Source of the DNA: Cyprinodon diabolis
Taxonomy: Eukaryota; Chordata; Actinopteri; Cyprinodontiformes; Cyprinodontidae
NCBI GenBank assembly: GCA_030533445.1
Contig: CM060070.1
Coordinates: 30,924,001-30,988,000, forward strand
Direction: 5' to 3'
Length of the DNA stretch: 64,000 nt
Position numbers and translations under genes: made by a program. Positions 54,255 to 64,000 of this stretch are shown here, one piece after another; positions within the stretch are counted from its first letter, which is position 1; each line of letters begins with the position of its first letter. The notes beneath the pieces were generated by a model. It was not told the DNA's origin. It saw nothing but the letters and a program-made list of their open reading frames with translations, and searched no databases.

Positions 54255-54738
54255 TGAAATGATCCACAGTTCAAAGGAGGATAATCTGTGGACAGACCAA
54301 TGCCTCACACTCCGCAATATGGCCTGTCAGAAGAGAGCCGACGGAAGAGTCATTGTTGACATTTTACGTTCAAATATGTTCAGTGGGATATTGATAAAGG
54401 GTGACAAAACACAAGTATACACAAATATTTTTAGATTTTCTTCCATCAAAGAAAAGACATGAAACGAATTTACCATGTTCTTTTCACTAGTCAGTTATGC
54501 GATGTATATATATATATTTAGAAATCCAGCTCATACTCGTTTATACTACATTTAAAAACATTAAGATTTCCAAAAGTTCTTTACAAAACTAAGATAGAGA
54601 GATAAATTGGAGACATGAATCATGAAGAGCTGCATGGTGGCACAGTTTGTAGTGCTGTTGCCTTGCAGTAAGGAGGCCCTGGGTTCAATTTCTGGCCCAG
54701 GGTCTTTCTGCATGGAGTTTGCATATTCTCCCTATACC
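54255..54738 (+). repeat. left copy of a ~485-bp tandem duplication
   Basis: Begins TGAAATGATCCACAG and contains a sequence shared with 58112-58597, including gacagaccaatgcctcacac, a short TA tract and the head of a V-SINE-like element. It ends in the middle of that SINE (ctccctatacc), where the transposon starts. The two copies differ by scattered substitutions and small indels. Confidence 0.85.
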
Positions 54739-56268
54739 TGACACTGCATGAAAAGTGGGATTTTCGTCAATATGCGGCACTGTAGATTGTCGTGGAACTT
54801 CAGGTTAGCGGCAGTTTATGGCAATTTGCAGGCTTTGCCGAAAACTCCCGTAAATTGTCAGAAATTGACGTGGACTTTCTTAGGCAGTGTTCCCCCCATG
54901 CCTCCCCCCCATGGAATTCTAGGGGAGGCTTTAACATGTAAATGAAAATGCTGTGAGCTATACAAATGCAAATCAGGGTTGCAGGGGGAGTTTTACCCCA
55001 AGTGACATTTTTCTAAAAGGTAAGAAAATCTCTGATACAAAGAGATCAGGTTCAGTATAGCCTCTTACATTTTAGCTTGAATTGATTTATTTAATTAAAG
55101 TATAGAGACCAAAACAGATCTTTAGCTGACAGAGCAATACATTTAGAGCAGTAATTATTTTTTTTTAAATTTGCATTTAAGAGAAAAAATAAAATGTTGT
55201 CTGTCAATATGCTCAATTCACAATTACTTAAGTGGAAAAGTTTCAAGAAATGAGTCTGAGATTATTCACTTTATAACATGGCGCATTATCCTGTTGGAAG
55301 TAGCCATCAGAAGATTGGTACACTGTGGTCATAAGGTCCGGCCAGGTCAAGATCCGCAATTGCAATCGCACCAAACAGGAAAAAGAACATAGACAAATTC
55401 CGGTTCGTCAAATTAAAATATAGCAGCAACAGATCGGTGACTAGAAATTATAGCACAATTCTTATATATTAAAAAAAAAAAACTAACACCGTTTATTTAA
55501 ATGATTGGATCCAAACTATTGGTTATTCACCAACGAGGAAGCAGATTTCTCATCTCCATCAAAATATTTATTTTATACCGAGGGACTTAAACTTTAATCA
55601 AATCCATTCAAAAGAAACTTCTTATTACAGGAATGAAAAGAGATGCTGAGTTTGGGAGTAGAGAACAAGTTCATTCAAAAAAAGCAGTTTTGAATTATCC
55701 TTATCCCCGTTACAAAAATATACAAAAATATATATATATATATATTTGGGCAGAAACTGAACATATGCTGGATGATGGTGGGATTTTTTTAATATGTCAT
55801 ATTAAATTAAGCGCTCACAGGGTTCATACAGGAATGAGTGACTCTAATTTAAAGCTGTTTTAATGCTATTAGAAATGATTTTAATGCCATCAACAAGAAC
55901 CATGTACACAAGTTATTAGTGTACATGAAATATGAAGGAGCTGTAAGCACAGTTCCATGACTCCTGTATGTATGTAAGCACACACTCACACACACACATA
56001 TATACGTATATATATATCCTCTAGCTTTTTCTCCGCCTGGAGCTTCCTTTCCGAACATACAGCTTTATGATCAGTTCCACGCAAATTAATAGCGATATAA
56101 TATATCTGACGAAATTGTTTTTATAAGCATTTTTTATTAAAGAATTATAAATACTTCGATAAACATATTTAAATAATTTTAGTGCCAATTAAGGCCTTGA
56201 TTAAAAAAAAAAAATTAATGAATTGTAATTATTTTATTGATCCGCGGAAACCCTGGTTCATCTCGCGC

Positions 56269-56451
56269 ATGCTCTCTACGATCTCCAAGAAACTCAGATC
56301 GGAGCGGTCTGGAGCCACAGCGGAGGATGTATGCTTTGCTTTGTGCAGGAGGTCTGGGGCGGAGTATGTGGGATTTCGGGGTAAAACTCCTCTTGGACGC
56401 GATGGCGACTCTCCAGTCGAACAAGACGAACTCAAAGAAGAGATGCTAGCG
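56269..56451 (+). CDS. transposon-borne C14orf93-like gene, exon 1 (start tentative)
   Basis: The open frame leading to the donor GCG|GTAAAT encodes KLRSERSGATAEDVCFALC and ends DELKEEMLA, in phase 0 with exon 2. The ATG at 56269-56271 is the first Met with CpG-rich upstream sequence, but the frame is open back to 56182, so the start is uncertain. The start could also be a downstream Met. The role is unknown. The downstream exons resemble proteins annotated as C14orf93-like that occur in many copies in fish genomes. Confidence 0.45.
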
Positions 56452-56479
56452 GTAAATATATGTTCGATTACTGCCTGCT

Positions 56480-56615
56480 AAGCTAAAAGCAGCCTAGCCT
56501 AAACTACGGCTAATAGCAGCCTAGCCTAAAGCTACGGCTAATAGCAGCCTAGCCTAAAGCTACGGTTAATAACAGCCTAGCCTAAAGCTACGGCTAATAG
56601 TAGCCTTGCAAGAAC
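56480..56615. repeat. 28-bp tandem repeat in intron 1 of the transposon gene
   Basis: About 4.5 units of agcagcctagcctaaagcta + cggctaat, with few mismatches. Confidence 0.88.
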
Positions 56616-56650
56616 AAGCTTTATTAAAGTGTATTTTTTGTGATTCACAG

Positions 56651-56712
56651 GAAGCAGTACGCCGTCTTCACAACTCGGAGACTAATTGCAGGCGCTATGA
56701 ACCGGAGCAAGG
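56651..56712 (+). CDS. C14orf93-like gene, exon 2
   Basis: Short exon after a cacag acceptor, reading EAVRRLHNSETNCRRYEPEQ with two bases left over before a GTAAG donor. The residues match the family. The next visible acceptor shifts the frame (see the next entry). Confidence 0.6.
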
Positions 56713-56733
56713 GTAAGATTTTTGTTTTCACAG

Positions 56734-56838
56734 ACTACTCTGTGAAAACTACTCACAATGAGGCGGTGACCTCCTATTTGCTCAGAGCCATATCAGCAAG
56801 TCCAGATTTGCATGATGTTGATAAAGACAACATTGTGT
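56734..56838 (+). CDS. C14orf93-like gene, exon 3
   Basis: Encodes SVKTTHNEAVTSYLLRAISA and then SPDLHDVDKDNIV, ending one base into a codon before GTAAGT. The visible AG acceptor at 56732-56733 lies 7 bp before the position needed to keep the exon 2 frame, so joining there introduces a stop. Either an unusual acceptor is used or this copy is disabled at this point. All other joints keep frame. Confidence 0.58.
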
Positions 56839-56931
56839 GTAAGTGACTTGTTTTAATGTTTTCTCCTTCCTTGTTACTGTGACTTGCGTTTGATTTTTTA
56901 TTCATACCACTCTCATTTAATTGTTTTCCAG

Positions 56932-57050
56932 CTGCCTGTAAGACGTATTTTGAGACGGTACGCAGGAGCTTCAGATATACGCAGCCTGAGAACACGTTGC
57001 GTGCGGAGGCTGCCAAGCAATCTGCTCGGAGTCGGGCTAGAAGAAAGAGG
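56932..57050 (+). CDS. C14orf93-like gene, exon 4
   Basis: Follows ttgttttccag. The split codon gives Ser, then ACKTYFETVRRSFRYTQPEN and a basic end (SARSRARRKR). The donor is GTAATA. The Arg-rich end could serve nuclear localisation or nucleic-acid binding. Confidence 0.65.
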
Positions 57051-57141
57051 GTAATACTGTATTTGGTGACTATTTTTCAGGTGCATTGATAGATGTGTTG
57101 TGTCCATACGCAGTGCGCTGATTCATTGTTTTTGTTTTCAG

Positions 57142-57450
57142 CTGCTGAAAGCGAGGCAGAGTGTGCTAGCAGATGAGGAAGTAGAACTCTGGAAGTCCGC
57201 CACCGTCGACCTCATGTCCGACGAAGAAGATGGCATCATTGGCGGTGTCTCTGGATGGATTGTACGGTCGCCGCCATTTCGTAGGCCGGATCTCTCTGAA
57301 CTCTGTGTTAAGCTGCAGTCCCGGTTAGAAGCGATGCCGAAGTACAGGGCCACGCACAGTAGGCGTCTGCACATCGGACCTGCCTCGGAGGGAATGCTGC
57401 CAGTTACCTCCAACCCTGAGGAAGCAAACGGACCGTTCACGGACTTGTAA
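57142..57450 (+). CDS. C14orf93-like gene, terminal exon
   Basis: Follows ttttgttttcag in phase 0. It encodes LLKARQSVLADEEVELWK, an acidic patch (MSDEEDGIIGGVSGWIV) and a conserved-looking R-S-P-P-F-R-R-P-D-L-S-E-L block, ending with TAA at 57448-57450. AATAAA follows near 57503. Five exons with clean introns and few stops suggest the gene was recently coding. No enzymatic motif is visible and its function is unknown. Confidence 0.68.
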   Translation: MLKARQSVLADEEVELWKSATVDLMSDEEDGIIGGVSGWIVRSPPFRRPDLSELCVKLQSRLEAMPKYRATHSRRLHIGPASEGMLPVTSNPEEANGPFTDL

Positions 57451-57670
57451 TTTTTAGATACGCATGTGTTTGGATACGCGTTGTATATAGTTGTGTGTGT
57501 TTTAATAAAGCTCTTTCTTTGCATAAACAGCTTCCTGGCAAATGTTCATTTCCTGTATAAATTCATTCATGTCCTTGATGGTAGCCTAATAATTGTGTAG
57601 TAGTGCAGGATAACATAAATACACAGCATATGAATAAATAAATATATGAATGAATAAATATATGAATGAA

Positions 57671-57683
57671 TAAATATATATTC

Positions 57684-57722
<39 letters not shown>

Positions 57723-57735
57723 AATATATATATAT
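57671..57735. repeat. (TA)n microsatellite
   Basis: TA-rich tract with TAAA interruptions, inside the transposon and downstream of its gene. Confidence 0.92.
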
Positions 57736-57740
57736 GCCAA

Positions 57741-57895
57741 CCAATCACGAGCGACTTTACTTGTTTAAAAAGAAGTGGTTCCGTCCAATACTCAGTAAGA
57801 GTAAGAATAGGCCACGTGTGGTTTTGCTGCCAATCACGAGCAATTTCACTTGTTTGAGAATAGTGGTTTCAGCCAATACTGAGTAGGTTATTCAA
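57741..57895. repeat. two ~89-bp direct repeats with CCAAT boxes
   Basis: CCAATCACGAGC begins units at 57741 and 57830. Each unit also holds a second CCAATACT. A CCACGTG E-box lies between them at about 57811-57818. Located near the transposon's right end. Confidence 0.7.
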
Positions 57896-58111
57896 GCCAG
57901 ACCTGGCCAGCCGCGCGGGTTTGCTGCATTCATATGCTAATTAGGGCCATTAGTGCAGCTGATCGCTCTCCACATACGTCAGAGTCTGTTTCCGACAATT
58001 TGTGGCACGACAAACACGGACAAGCGCGGGTTGCAAATTGTCGGAAACTGACGAAAATCAGGGAGATCTGCGGGAGTTTACGGGGACGAAAATCTCACTT
58101 TTCATGCAGTG

Positions 58112-58354
58112 TGAAACTGTCCACAGTTCAGAGGGGGGTAATCGGTGGACAGACCAATGCCTCACACTCTGCAATATGGCCTGCTAGAAGAGTGTAACAG
58201 AAGAGTCATTGTTGACAGTTTACATTCAAATACGTAAAGGGTGATATTGATAAAGGGTGACAAAACACTAGTACATAAAACAATTTTCAGATTTTTGTCC
58301 ATCAAAGAAAATAAATGAAAGTTATTCACCATTTCTTTTCACCAGTCAGTTATG

Positions 58355-58410
<56 letters not shown>

Positions 58411-58597
58411 CCACATCAAGATTTCCAAAAGTTCTGTACAAAACTGAGATACATGAGATAAATCGGAGACATGAATCACAAAGAGCTGGCACGGTGGCAC
58501 AGTTTATAGCGCTGTTGCCCTGCAGTAAGAAGCCCCAGGGTTCTATTACTGGCCCAGGGTCTTTCTGCATGGAGTTTACATGTTCTCCTTGTGCATG
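58112..58597 (+). repeat. right copy of the ~485-bp tandem duplication
   Basis: Starts TGAAACTGTCCACAG directly at the transposon boundary and parallels 54255-54738. Unlike the left copy, its SINE continues to a complete 3' end. It contains a (TA)n tract at 58357-58406. Confidence 0.85.
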
Positions 58598-58832
58598 CAT
58601 GGGTTCTTTCCGGGTACCCCAGCTTTTTATCAAAGTCCAAAAACATGACTATTAGGTTGATTGGCTTCCATAAAATGCTTCTTAGGGGTGTGTGTGTGCA
58701 TGGTTAGTCTCTGTGTTGGCCTGCAAAAGATCGACAACCTGTCCAGGTTGTACCCCACCTTTCGCCCATAGACTGCTGGAGATAGGCACCAAAGCTACTG
58801 TGAACCTGCCGGGAGACGGTGGATGGATGAAA
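58484..58832 (+). mobile_element. V-SINE-like element, near full length
   Basis: tRNA-like head with an A-box-like stretch (ggtggcacagtttatagc) and a B-box-like stretch (agggttctattac), then the V-SINE core (ctgcatggagtttacatgtt), the body (caacctgtccaggttg) and a GGATGGATGAA tail. Part of the head lies in the duplicated segment. Confidence 0.75.
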
Positions 58833-60844
58833 CAGATACTAAAACATTGATTTCAAATAGACTAAATATTAGGAATTGAAGATCAATGATGAACAAGAAA
58901 GGAACCAGTTAAAAGTCAAATATCAGCAATTTGAAGATGGTGAAGAAAAGGAAGGGGAGCACATCCGCTAGTAGCACAAAGTGCTTTGCAACAGTTGTCA
59001 TAATAGCATGCATTGTTTTCTCCAAGTTGGACCTTAATTTGCCTGCAAGAAACCTTTTTGCAAAACAGTACTGGACAGTTTTTCCAATTTAAATTTAGAT
59101 CTCTTAAGTTCCCCCCAACTTCTTGCATGCTTTTTGATGTATGACTAATATTGACTGATCTAAGGCATCAAAATTAATGATAAGCTTAGGTGAGATACTA
59201 TAGGCCTGTCTTTTCGTTTCAGAAAATCCCACATCGTAAACATTTGCGTTTTTTAAAGTGATAAAATCTTTTTCAAATTAATTTTGTATTAACTCATCTT
59301 TAAGGCACTTTGGAGGTTCATGTAACACACGTGTACAGAGGCCAGTTAACATGCATCAATTTTAAATGCAGCTCAACTCTGTAGGCTGAACTCTAAGCAG
59401 TTAGAGCACTAGTCTGTAAACACCCCAGAGAGGAACCTATACCTCAGTAAAAAGTCAGTTGTAAATAATGTATTGAATGCAAACTTCAGGTCCACAGGGA
59501 GATATGGATAGGCTCATTACTCTTTTACTTCTCTGGCCTTTTACGTAGTCCACCCAGCTCTCAACAATCGACTCCAGATGCACCCTCTATCTGTTTTGAT
59601 TTAAAGCTGCTTTTACCTGCGGATATTGTTATGGATATAGGTATTGTTTTTTTGCATTTCCTCCACATCGCCCTGAGGTTTGAAGGCCGTTAAACTTGTG
59701 TACCAACCCACATGCACTTGTGCCCTGTAGACGTGCACGTTGGAGTGCGTGTTCTGCCTGTGTGCTAGTTGAATATGTGTCCGCCTGCATCTGTGTGTCC
59801 TGTCCGGGGTGCATTGATCTCGAAGCAGGATGTCAAACATTTTAACGCAGATCCCGTACTTGTTATTGCCTCACACAGCCGGGTTGTTAATGCATTAAAA
59901 ATCGTTTGTCCCCAGCTTTCCAAACTCATCTCACCCTACTGCCCTGAGCAACACAAGAATACCCCTCAGTTGTCGCATATGCAACACTCCCACCCCCCCT
60001 CCCTCCACCAGTTGTTTCTATCCACATCCCTCCATCTTCTGTCTCAATCAATCTTTACGACACCCAGTTGCATCTCGCTAATGTTTCCGGACTTGACCGT
60101 ATCCCCGTTCAAAAATTCTTAATTAAGCCCGTTCTGTATGTTTACCGTTGAGCAAATTGCAATCTGACAGGGATAATAAAACATTGGCGAGAGAAGGGGG
60201 TAAGAGGAACATGTGGTACAAGACCTTACCTCTTTTACCTGTCCCTATCTCCAGCCCTGCTTATCTGCCTCCATCCCCACCTCCTCATATCTCCTTTATT
60301 TTCTACCTCACAGGTTTTCAGGAGGAAAGGGAGGGGATGGCAAAGATACAGTCTTTTGGCAGCAGCTGCTGAGTCCTCTCTCCACCACTGTCAGCGTTGT
60401 TTATTTTAAAATGCTCCCATGCTGTTACGCTGATACGTCTTGGCAACCCCACTCAACCTACTTGGTTCTCAACTCTGATTATTAAGATTCATGAACCTGC
60501 CTGCATGTCAACTCTTACAGATGTGACTCATATATCTGTGTTCACATCAGCATCTTTCTTCATTTAGATATTGACTCATATAGAGCTCCCAGATTCTGCA
60601 ATCTATAGCCTGCACAGTGTGTATTATATCTCTATTTCTGCACAGTCTTGTCTGGTCACTTGAGAACAGCCATTTGGTCTATGGTAAAGAGTAATGAAGA
60701 TGAGGGGAGCTTCAACAAGGATTGTGTTAGCCACTTGGCTTAAAACCACCTACTAAACTACTGAAAAAGGAACTAATTACTTGAAAAAATAGCAGGAATT
60801 CAAGCAAAGCAAAGAGCTGCACATTGATTTACATATACAGAAAC
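58833..60844. other. non-coding spacer
   Basis: No gene or repeat family recognised. A pyrimidine-rich block at 59980-60060 gives a short open frame with no domain. 59.6-59.9 kb is more GC-rich and could be regulatory. Confidence 0.45.
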
Positions 60845-61400
60845 AGCTGTGCAAAGCAGAAGAAGAGTGAGAGAACAGAAGCAGCAGAGATGTAGGAATT
60901 ATGGGTATATTCTATCCAGGCAAGGTGCTGACTTCAGGATGTGGTACTATCTGTGCAGGGAAAGGCATTCTCAAGCTCCTGATTCAGCTGCTCACATTGG
61001 GCATTGGTCTGATGATGAAAGCCAGAAGATAGATATGATTTCACTTCAAGAGAGGCACTGGAATCATTCCAAACCTGGGCAATGAATGGTCTGAGATGAT
61101 TTCAGTAGGGATGCAGAAAGGTCTTAAGATATGAATGTGTCAGGTAGCTTAATCTGAAGAGGGAAGTTTATTTACAACAACCAGGTGACATGCCTTCGAG
61201 AACCTGTTGAAGATGGTAAGGATCACAAAGTTGTTTTTGGATGGTAAAAGATCAGTGAGCGAATCTAGATTTATGTGTGAACCCACAAAGGTTGGAGAAG
61301 ATGAAAAGGAGCATTATAACAGTTCTTACTCCTTGGACAGGTGGGACAGGAAGACATATTCTTGTACATCTTCCTTAAGAGGGGCCACACTAAGGTTTTG
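60845..61400 (-). pseudogene. Gypsy-type retrotransposon integrase relic
   Basis: On the minus strand the sequence reads YLSSGFHHQTNAQCEQLN with ELENAF close by, then LAWIEYTHNS after a stop. These correspond to the S-S-G-F-H-P-Q-x-N-G-Q and L-P-W-x-E-Y-A-H-N-S motifs of Gypsy/Ty3 integrases. Frames are broken repeatedly, and no catalytic core is intact. Confidence 0.78.
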
Positions 61401-61449
61401 CTAGTACCAGGATAACTAATACGTTAATACTGTAATATTGTTTTCGCAG

Positions 61450-62036
61450 GTCTGCCTAAGAAGTTGATCAGACAGCTGAGTTGATCCAGAATGCCTCTGC
61501 CCACGTCCCTAGCAGATACACTGGCTCCCCATCTCTAAGAAAACAGACATTGAAATAGTCGGTTGCTAAATCGCTGGATGGCTTAACACCAAAATACATT
61601 ATATACTTGTTTTTTGTGTATCAATCACCCAGACCTCTCATATCTCTACTCTACAAACCCAGAAACAAACATAGAAAAGCAGCTTTTAGTTCTTATGCTC
61701 CACTAATCTGGAAGAGACCCCCAGAAAATTGTGAACTCTCTGAAACCCTGAGTTCCTTTAAACTGAGATTAAAATCTTATGTAATAAGAGTGGCCTTTGA
61801 CTGTGCAATCTAAATATGATAAGCTATTATTCCAATTGTCCTTTAACCTCATTTTCCTTTTTTATTTAATAATCTTATTCTAACTTTTAATTTTGACCCT
61901 CTTAATTTTTTGTTACCTCTGAGAAACTGCCATATACTTTTCTTTCTCTTTTTTTATCATGTACAGCACTTTAAAATTGTCTTGCAATAGAAAGGTGTTT
62001 AAAAATAAACATGCCTTGCATAAACTTGCCTTGCCA
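61450..62036 (+). pseudogene. L2-like LINE 3' end relic
   Basis: ELIQNASAHV at 61478-61507, then AAFSSYAPLIWKRPPEN and LSSFKLRLKSY further on, match the C-terminal part of fish L2 LINE proteins (LIQNAAARV... and APxLWNxLP... in the family). It ends with a taaa-cttgccttgcc repeat tail, typical for L2 3' ends. It is broken by stops. Confidence 0.78.
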
Positions 62037-62039
62037 AGC

Positions 62040-62500
62040 TGAGCATGTCTGAAAGGTGTCTGACTTCAGGACCATCAGCACCAGCACAAGCAATGTTTTC
62101 TACACTCTGCTCTTCTCCCCTGTACAACAACTTCACCTCCAGTCACCAGTCCGTCAAGCTCCTGAAGTTTTTTGATGACAACGATGGTCCCATCTCTTAG
62201 GAGCGTTGAGTCTGCCTACGGGTGGGAGATTGATCATCTGGTGTCCTGGTGTAGCCAAAATATTTTAGAGCTCAACACTCTGAAAGACATCAGGATGATC
62301 ATTTACATTAGAAAGAGCACAGCCCCATCATCCTGTAGGACTCTCCAGTTGCCAGTGTGACTCCTTCCACTTCCTGGGCATCTTTGCTCAGGACCTCAAG
62401 CTGACCATCACCTCCATCACCAAGAAGGCCCAGTAGAGGATGTACTTCCTGCAGCAGTTGAATAAGGCCATCCTGCCTAGGACAAGGAAGGTGTAATTCA
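62040..62500 (+). pseudogene. Rex-like LINE reverse transcriptase fragment
   Basis: Readable parts are SVKLLKFFDDNDG (catalytic F-A-D-D altered to F-F-D-D), LVSWCSQNILELNTLK and KKAQ-stop-RMYFLQQL. These match the fish non-LTR family with W-C-x-x-N-x-L-x-L-N-x-x-K-T. It is inactive and truncated at both ends. Confidence 0.72.
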
Positions 62501-62601
62501 CATAGTGAAGACTACATAGATGTCTCTGTATTTTAATGTTTTATCAAATTATGGGTTATAAGCTCCATGCCCCTTCTTTTGAGCCCCATGGACACTACCA
62601 A

Positions 62602-63096
62602 TGTCAAAGTTTGGTTTTGGTTTGAGGACCCAAATGCAGAGGGAGAGAGGCAGAGTCGAGTTTCTTGAAGATTTAATTGAAGATTTAATTGAACAGGTAA
62701 AAGAGGCAGGAATCCAAAAATCCAACCTAAAATGTAAAACTTAACCAGAACCATGGAGACATCAGGGGAAAAGAGCATGTGGAGTCAGGGAAAGGTGAGG
62801 AGAGATGAGGTAAGACGAAGTAAGACGAGGAACTAGCACTGAGGAACTGCACAAGGAGAGTATTTATGGTAGACTGAACAAAGAGAGCACTAACAAGCTG
62901 ATTGGGAGCAGGTGAGAAGAGAGCAGTCTAGAAAGAAGCTAGGCAAAACGAGATCAACACAAGAGGGCAACAGAGGGCAACAAATAAAAACCTAAGAACT
63001 CAAATGTATCAAGAAAATACAACAAAATAGGAATTAAACCAATAAAACTAGAAAACATGGAACAAAGTAAAACATAACAGAACCAAGACCATGACA
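62602..63096 (-). mobile_element. probable solo LTR of a Gypsy-type element
   Basis: 495 bp with TGT...ACA-type ends (TGTCAAAG / CATGACA) and flanks accaa / gccaa, a 5-bp duplication with one change. On the minus strand there is a TATA-like CATAAATAC near the middle, AATTAAA signals near the 3' end, and the wording CTGCATTTGGGTCCTC before the end, typical for fish Gypsy LTRs. No second LTR is present within the window. Confidence 0.6.
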
Positions 63097-64000
63097 GCCA
63101 ACTGACAGCATTCCTGTTCAACACACTTTAAACAATCACTTCACAGTTCCTTTCTCCTTAGGCTGAAATCTATTGTATACTTTAGCATATCCTTACTTTT
63201 TTAAATTTTATACCTCTAGTTTAAATGTAAATTTAAATCACAATATCCCAATGTTATTAAAAATTTCCTGACTTTGAGTAAGAAGCCTTCAGACCAGTGC
63301 TCACCAGCCTTTTTAAGGCTTAGAGCTACTTCATAGGTACAGAGTCATAGGAAGGGCTACCAATACTGACCTATGAGCTGGAGGGGTCAGCATTCAGCTA
63401 AACTTCAAACATATTAAACATATTTTTACTTTTTCTTTTAATTTTAATTTTTTATTTGGAGCATCATATGGAAATATATATAAATGCTGAAAGGTTTTGT
63501 ATGTGTAATATGATGAATGCTCTATAAATGATTAAAAAAGAAGAGAAACAGAATGAAATAACATTTCAAACTTAGCCCACTGATGACCATGTTAACGCAG
63601 TGATGAACAGGTTTTAGCAAAGTTATTAAACAGAAAAATTTAAAGTAGATTGTTTTATCCATTCAAGACCTCAACATTAGTAAGATTTCATTTTGTTATT
63701 TTTTTTAATTACAAAATTACTATTTTTGTAATAGGATAAATATAAAAATGTATGATTTCCAAGTTAGTATAAAGTGGCTTAGTATTTTTGCATGCTAAAA
63801 TTAGATATTAAAAGATAAATCTTCATATATTATATGAGTTGTTAAGACAGAGAATAAAGGGTTTGAATTCCTGATACAGAACATCAAATTCACAAAGTCT
63901 CCATAATGATAATTTATTGTAAGGCTTTTTCAGATGTCTATATCAGGGATGCCCATGATAACACTGAAAACATGGATCCTAACTGGCATATTCAAGTTTG
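63097..64000. other. AT-rich non-coding sequence
   Basis: No gene recognised. A short segment at 63297-63375 starts CAGTGCTCACCAGCC and ends near CCAATACTG, resembling hAT-derived MITE ends, but too weak to call. Confidence 0.4.

Larger units (their letters stand above)
54742..58111 (+). mobile_element. CACTA-like DNA transposon carrying a spliced gene
   Basis: 3,370 bp with inverted ends CACTGCATGAAAAGTG / CACTTTTCATGCAGTG, continuing imperfectly for about 28 bp (GATTTTCGTC / GACGAAAATC). It has a 3-bp target duplication TGA (54739-54741, 58112-58114). CACTG ends plus 3-bp duplications fit the EnSpm/CACTA superfamily. Subterminal words such as AATTGTCRGAAAYTGACG recur near both ends, as in that group. 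No transposase was found; the coding content is the C14orf93-like gene. Assignment to superfamily rests on ends only, and PIF/Harbinger is an alternative. Confidence 0.72.

Noticed and set aside
54226..54462. 78-codon + strand frame at the tandem duplication
   Set aside because: The corresponding frame is broken in the right copy and the translation matches nothing known, so not a gene.
58484..58560. tRNA-like sequence
   Set aside because: It is the degenerate head of a V-SINE. The cloverleaf cannot be completed and the SINE core follows directly.
63297..63375. hAT-like MITE ends
   Set aside because: Only a short, weak resemblance at the ends, with no clear 8-bp duplication.

Overview
The window is vertebrate, and by its repeat content teleost fish, nuclear DNA. 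It is gene-poor and AT-rich, with introns bounded by canonical GT-AG sites. Its repeats are typical of fish: Tc1-like transposons, hAT elements, L2/Rex-like LINEs, V-SINE-like elements, Gypsy-type LTRs and many (CA)n, (TA)n and (GATA)n arrays. No species can be named from sequence alone.

Two host genes are supported, in convergent orientation. At the left edge, on the + strand, the last three coding exons of a class-IV P4-ATPase lipid flippase (ATP8B type, best fit atp8b3) run to a stop at 3028. From 37159 leftward, on the - strand, lies onecut3. Exon 1 (36121-37159) carries the N-terminal S/T/P-rich part and the CUT domain. Exon 2 (15780-16072) carries the homeodomain. They are separated by a 20,048-bp intron, and the joined frame gives 443 residues. 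The ATP8B3-ONECUT3 tail-to-tail pair matches the human 19p13.3 arrangement as I know it. The 15.8-8.2 kb stretch is probably a very long onecut3 3' UTR. The 37.2-54 kb stretch is upstream regulatory DNA.

Region by region: 1-3380 is the flippase end. 3400-7597 is a young non-autonomous LTR retroelement (712-bp LTRs, about 2% apart) with a highly repetitive proline/glutamine-rich interior and no pol. 7.6-15.8 kb is non-coding sequence or 3' UTR, with a Tc1 insertion at 10.8-11.8 kb. 16.1-36.1 kb is the onecut3 intron, with a LINE nested with a hAT MITE (16.6-17.9 kb), a Tc1 relic (17.9-18.7 kb), a paired CTCF-like motif near 22.4 kb, repeated ATCGAT/ATCAATA (CUT-type) motifs and a deleted hAT transposon (27.6-28.6 kb). 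36.1-37.7 kb holds exon 1 and the promoter, with a perfect CRE. 37.7-54.2 kb is upstream non-coding DNA with a LINE relic, a Tc1 relic, a V-SINE and a perfect palindrome of ONECUT-like sites at 53.1 kb. 54.3-58.6 kb is a 3.37-kb CACTA-like transposon carrying a spliced C14orf93-like gene; it lies exactly at the junction of a ~485-bp tandem duplication. 60.8-63.1 kb is a cluster of dead retroelements (Gypsy integrase, L2-like, Rex-like, solo LTR).

The window's biological logic is one developmental transcription-factor locus with a large regulatory territory. That territory carries motifs resembling the factor's own binding sites, suggesting autoregulation, and is being colonised by mobile elements.
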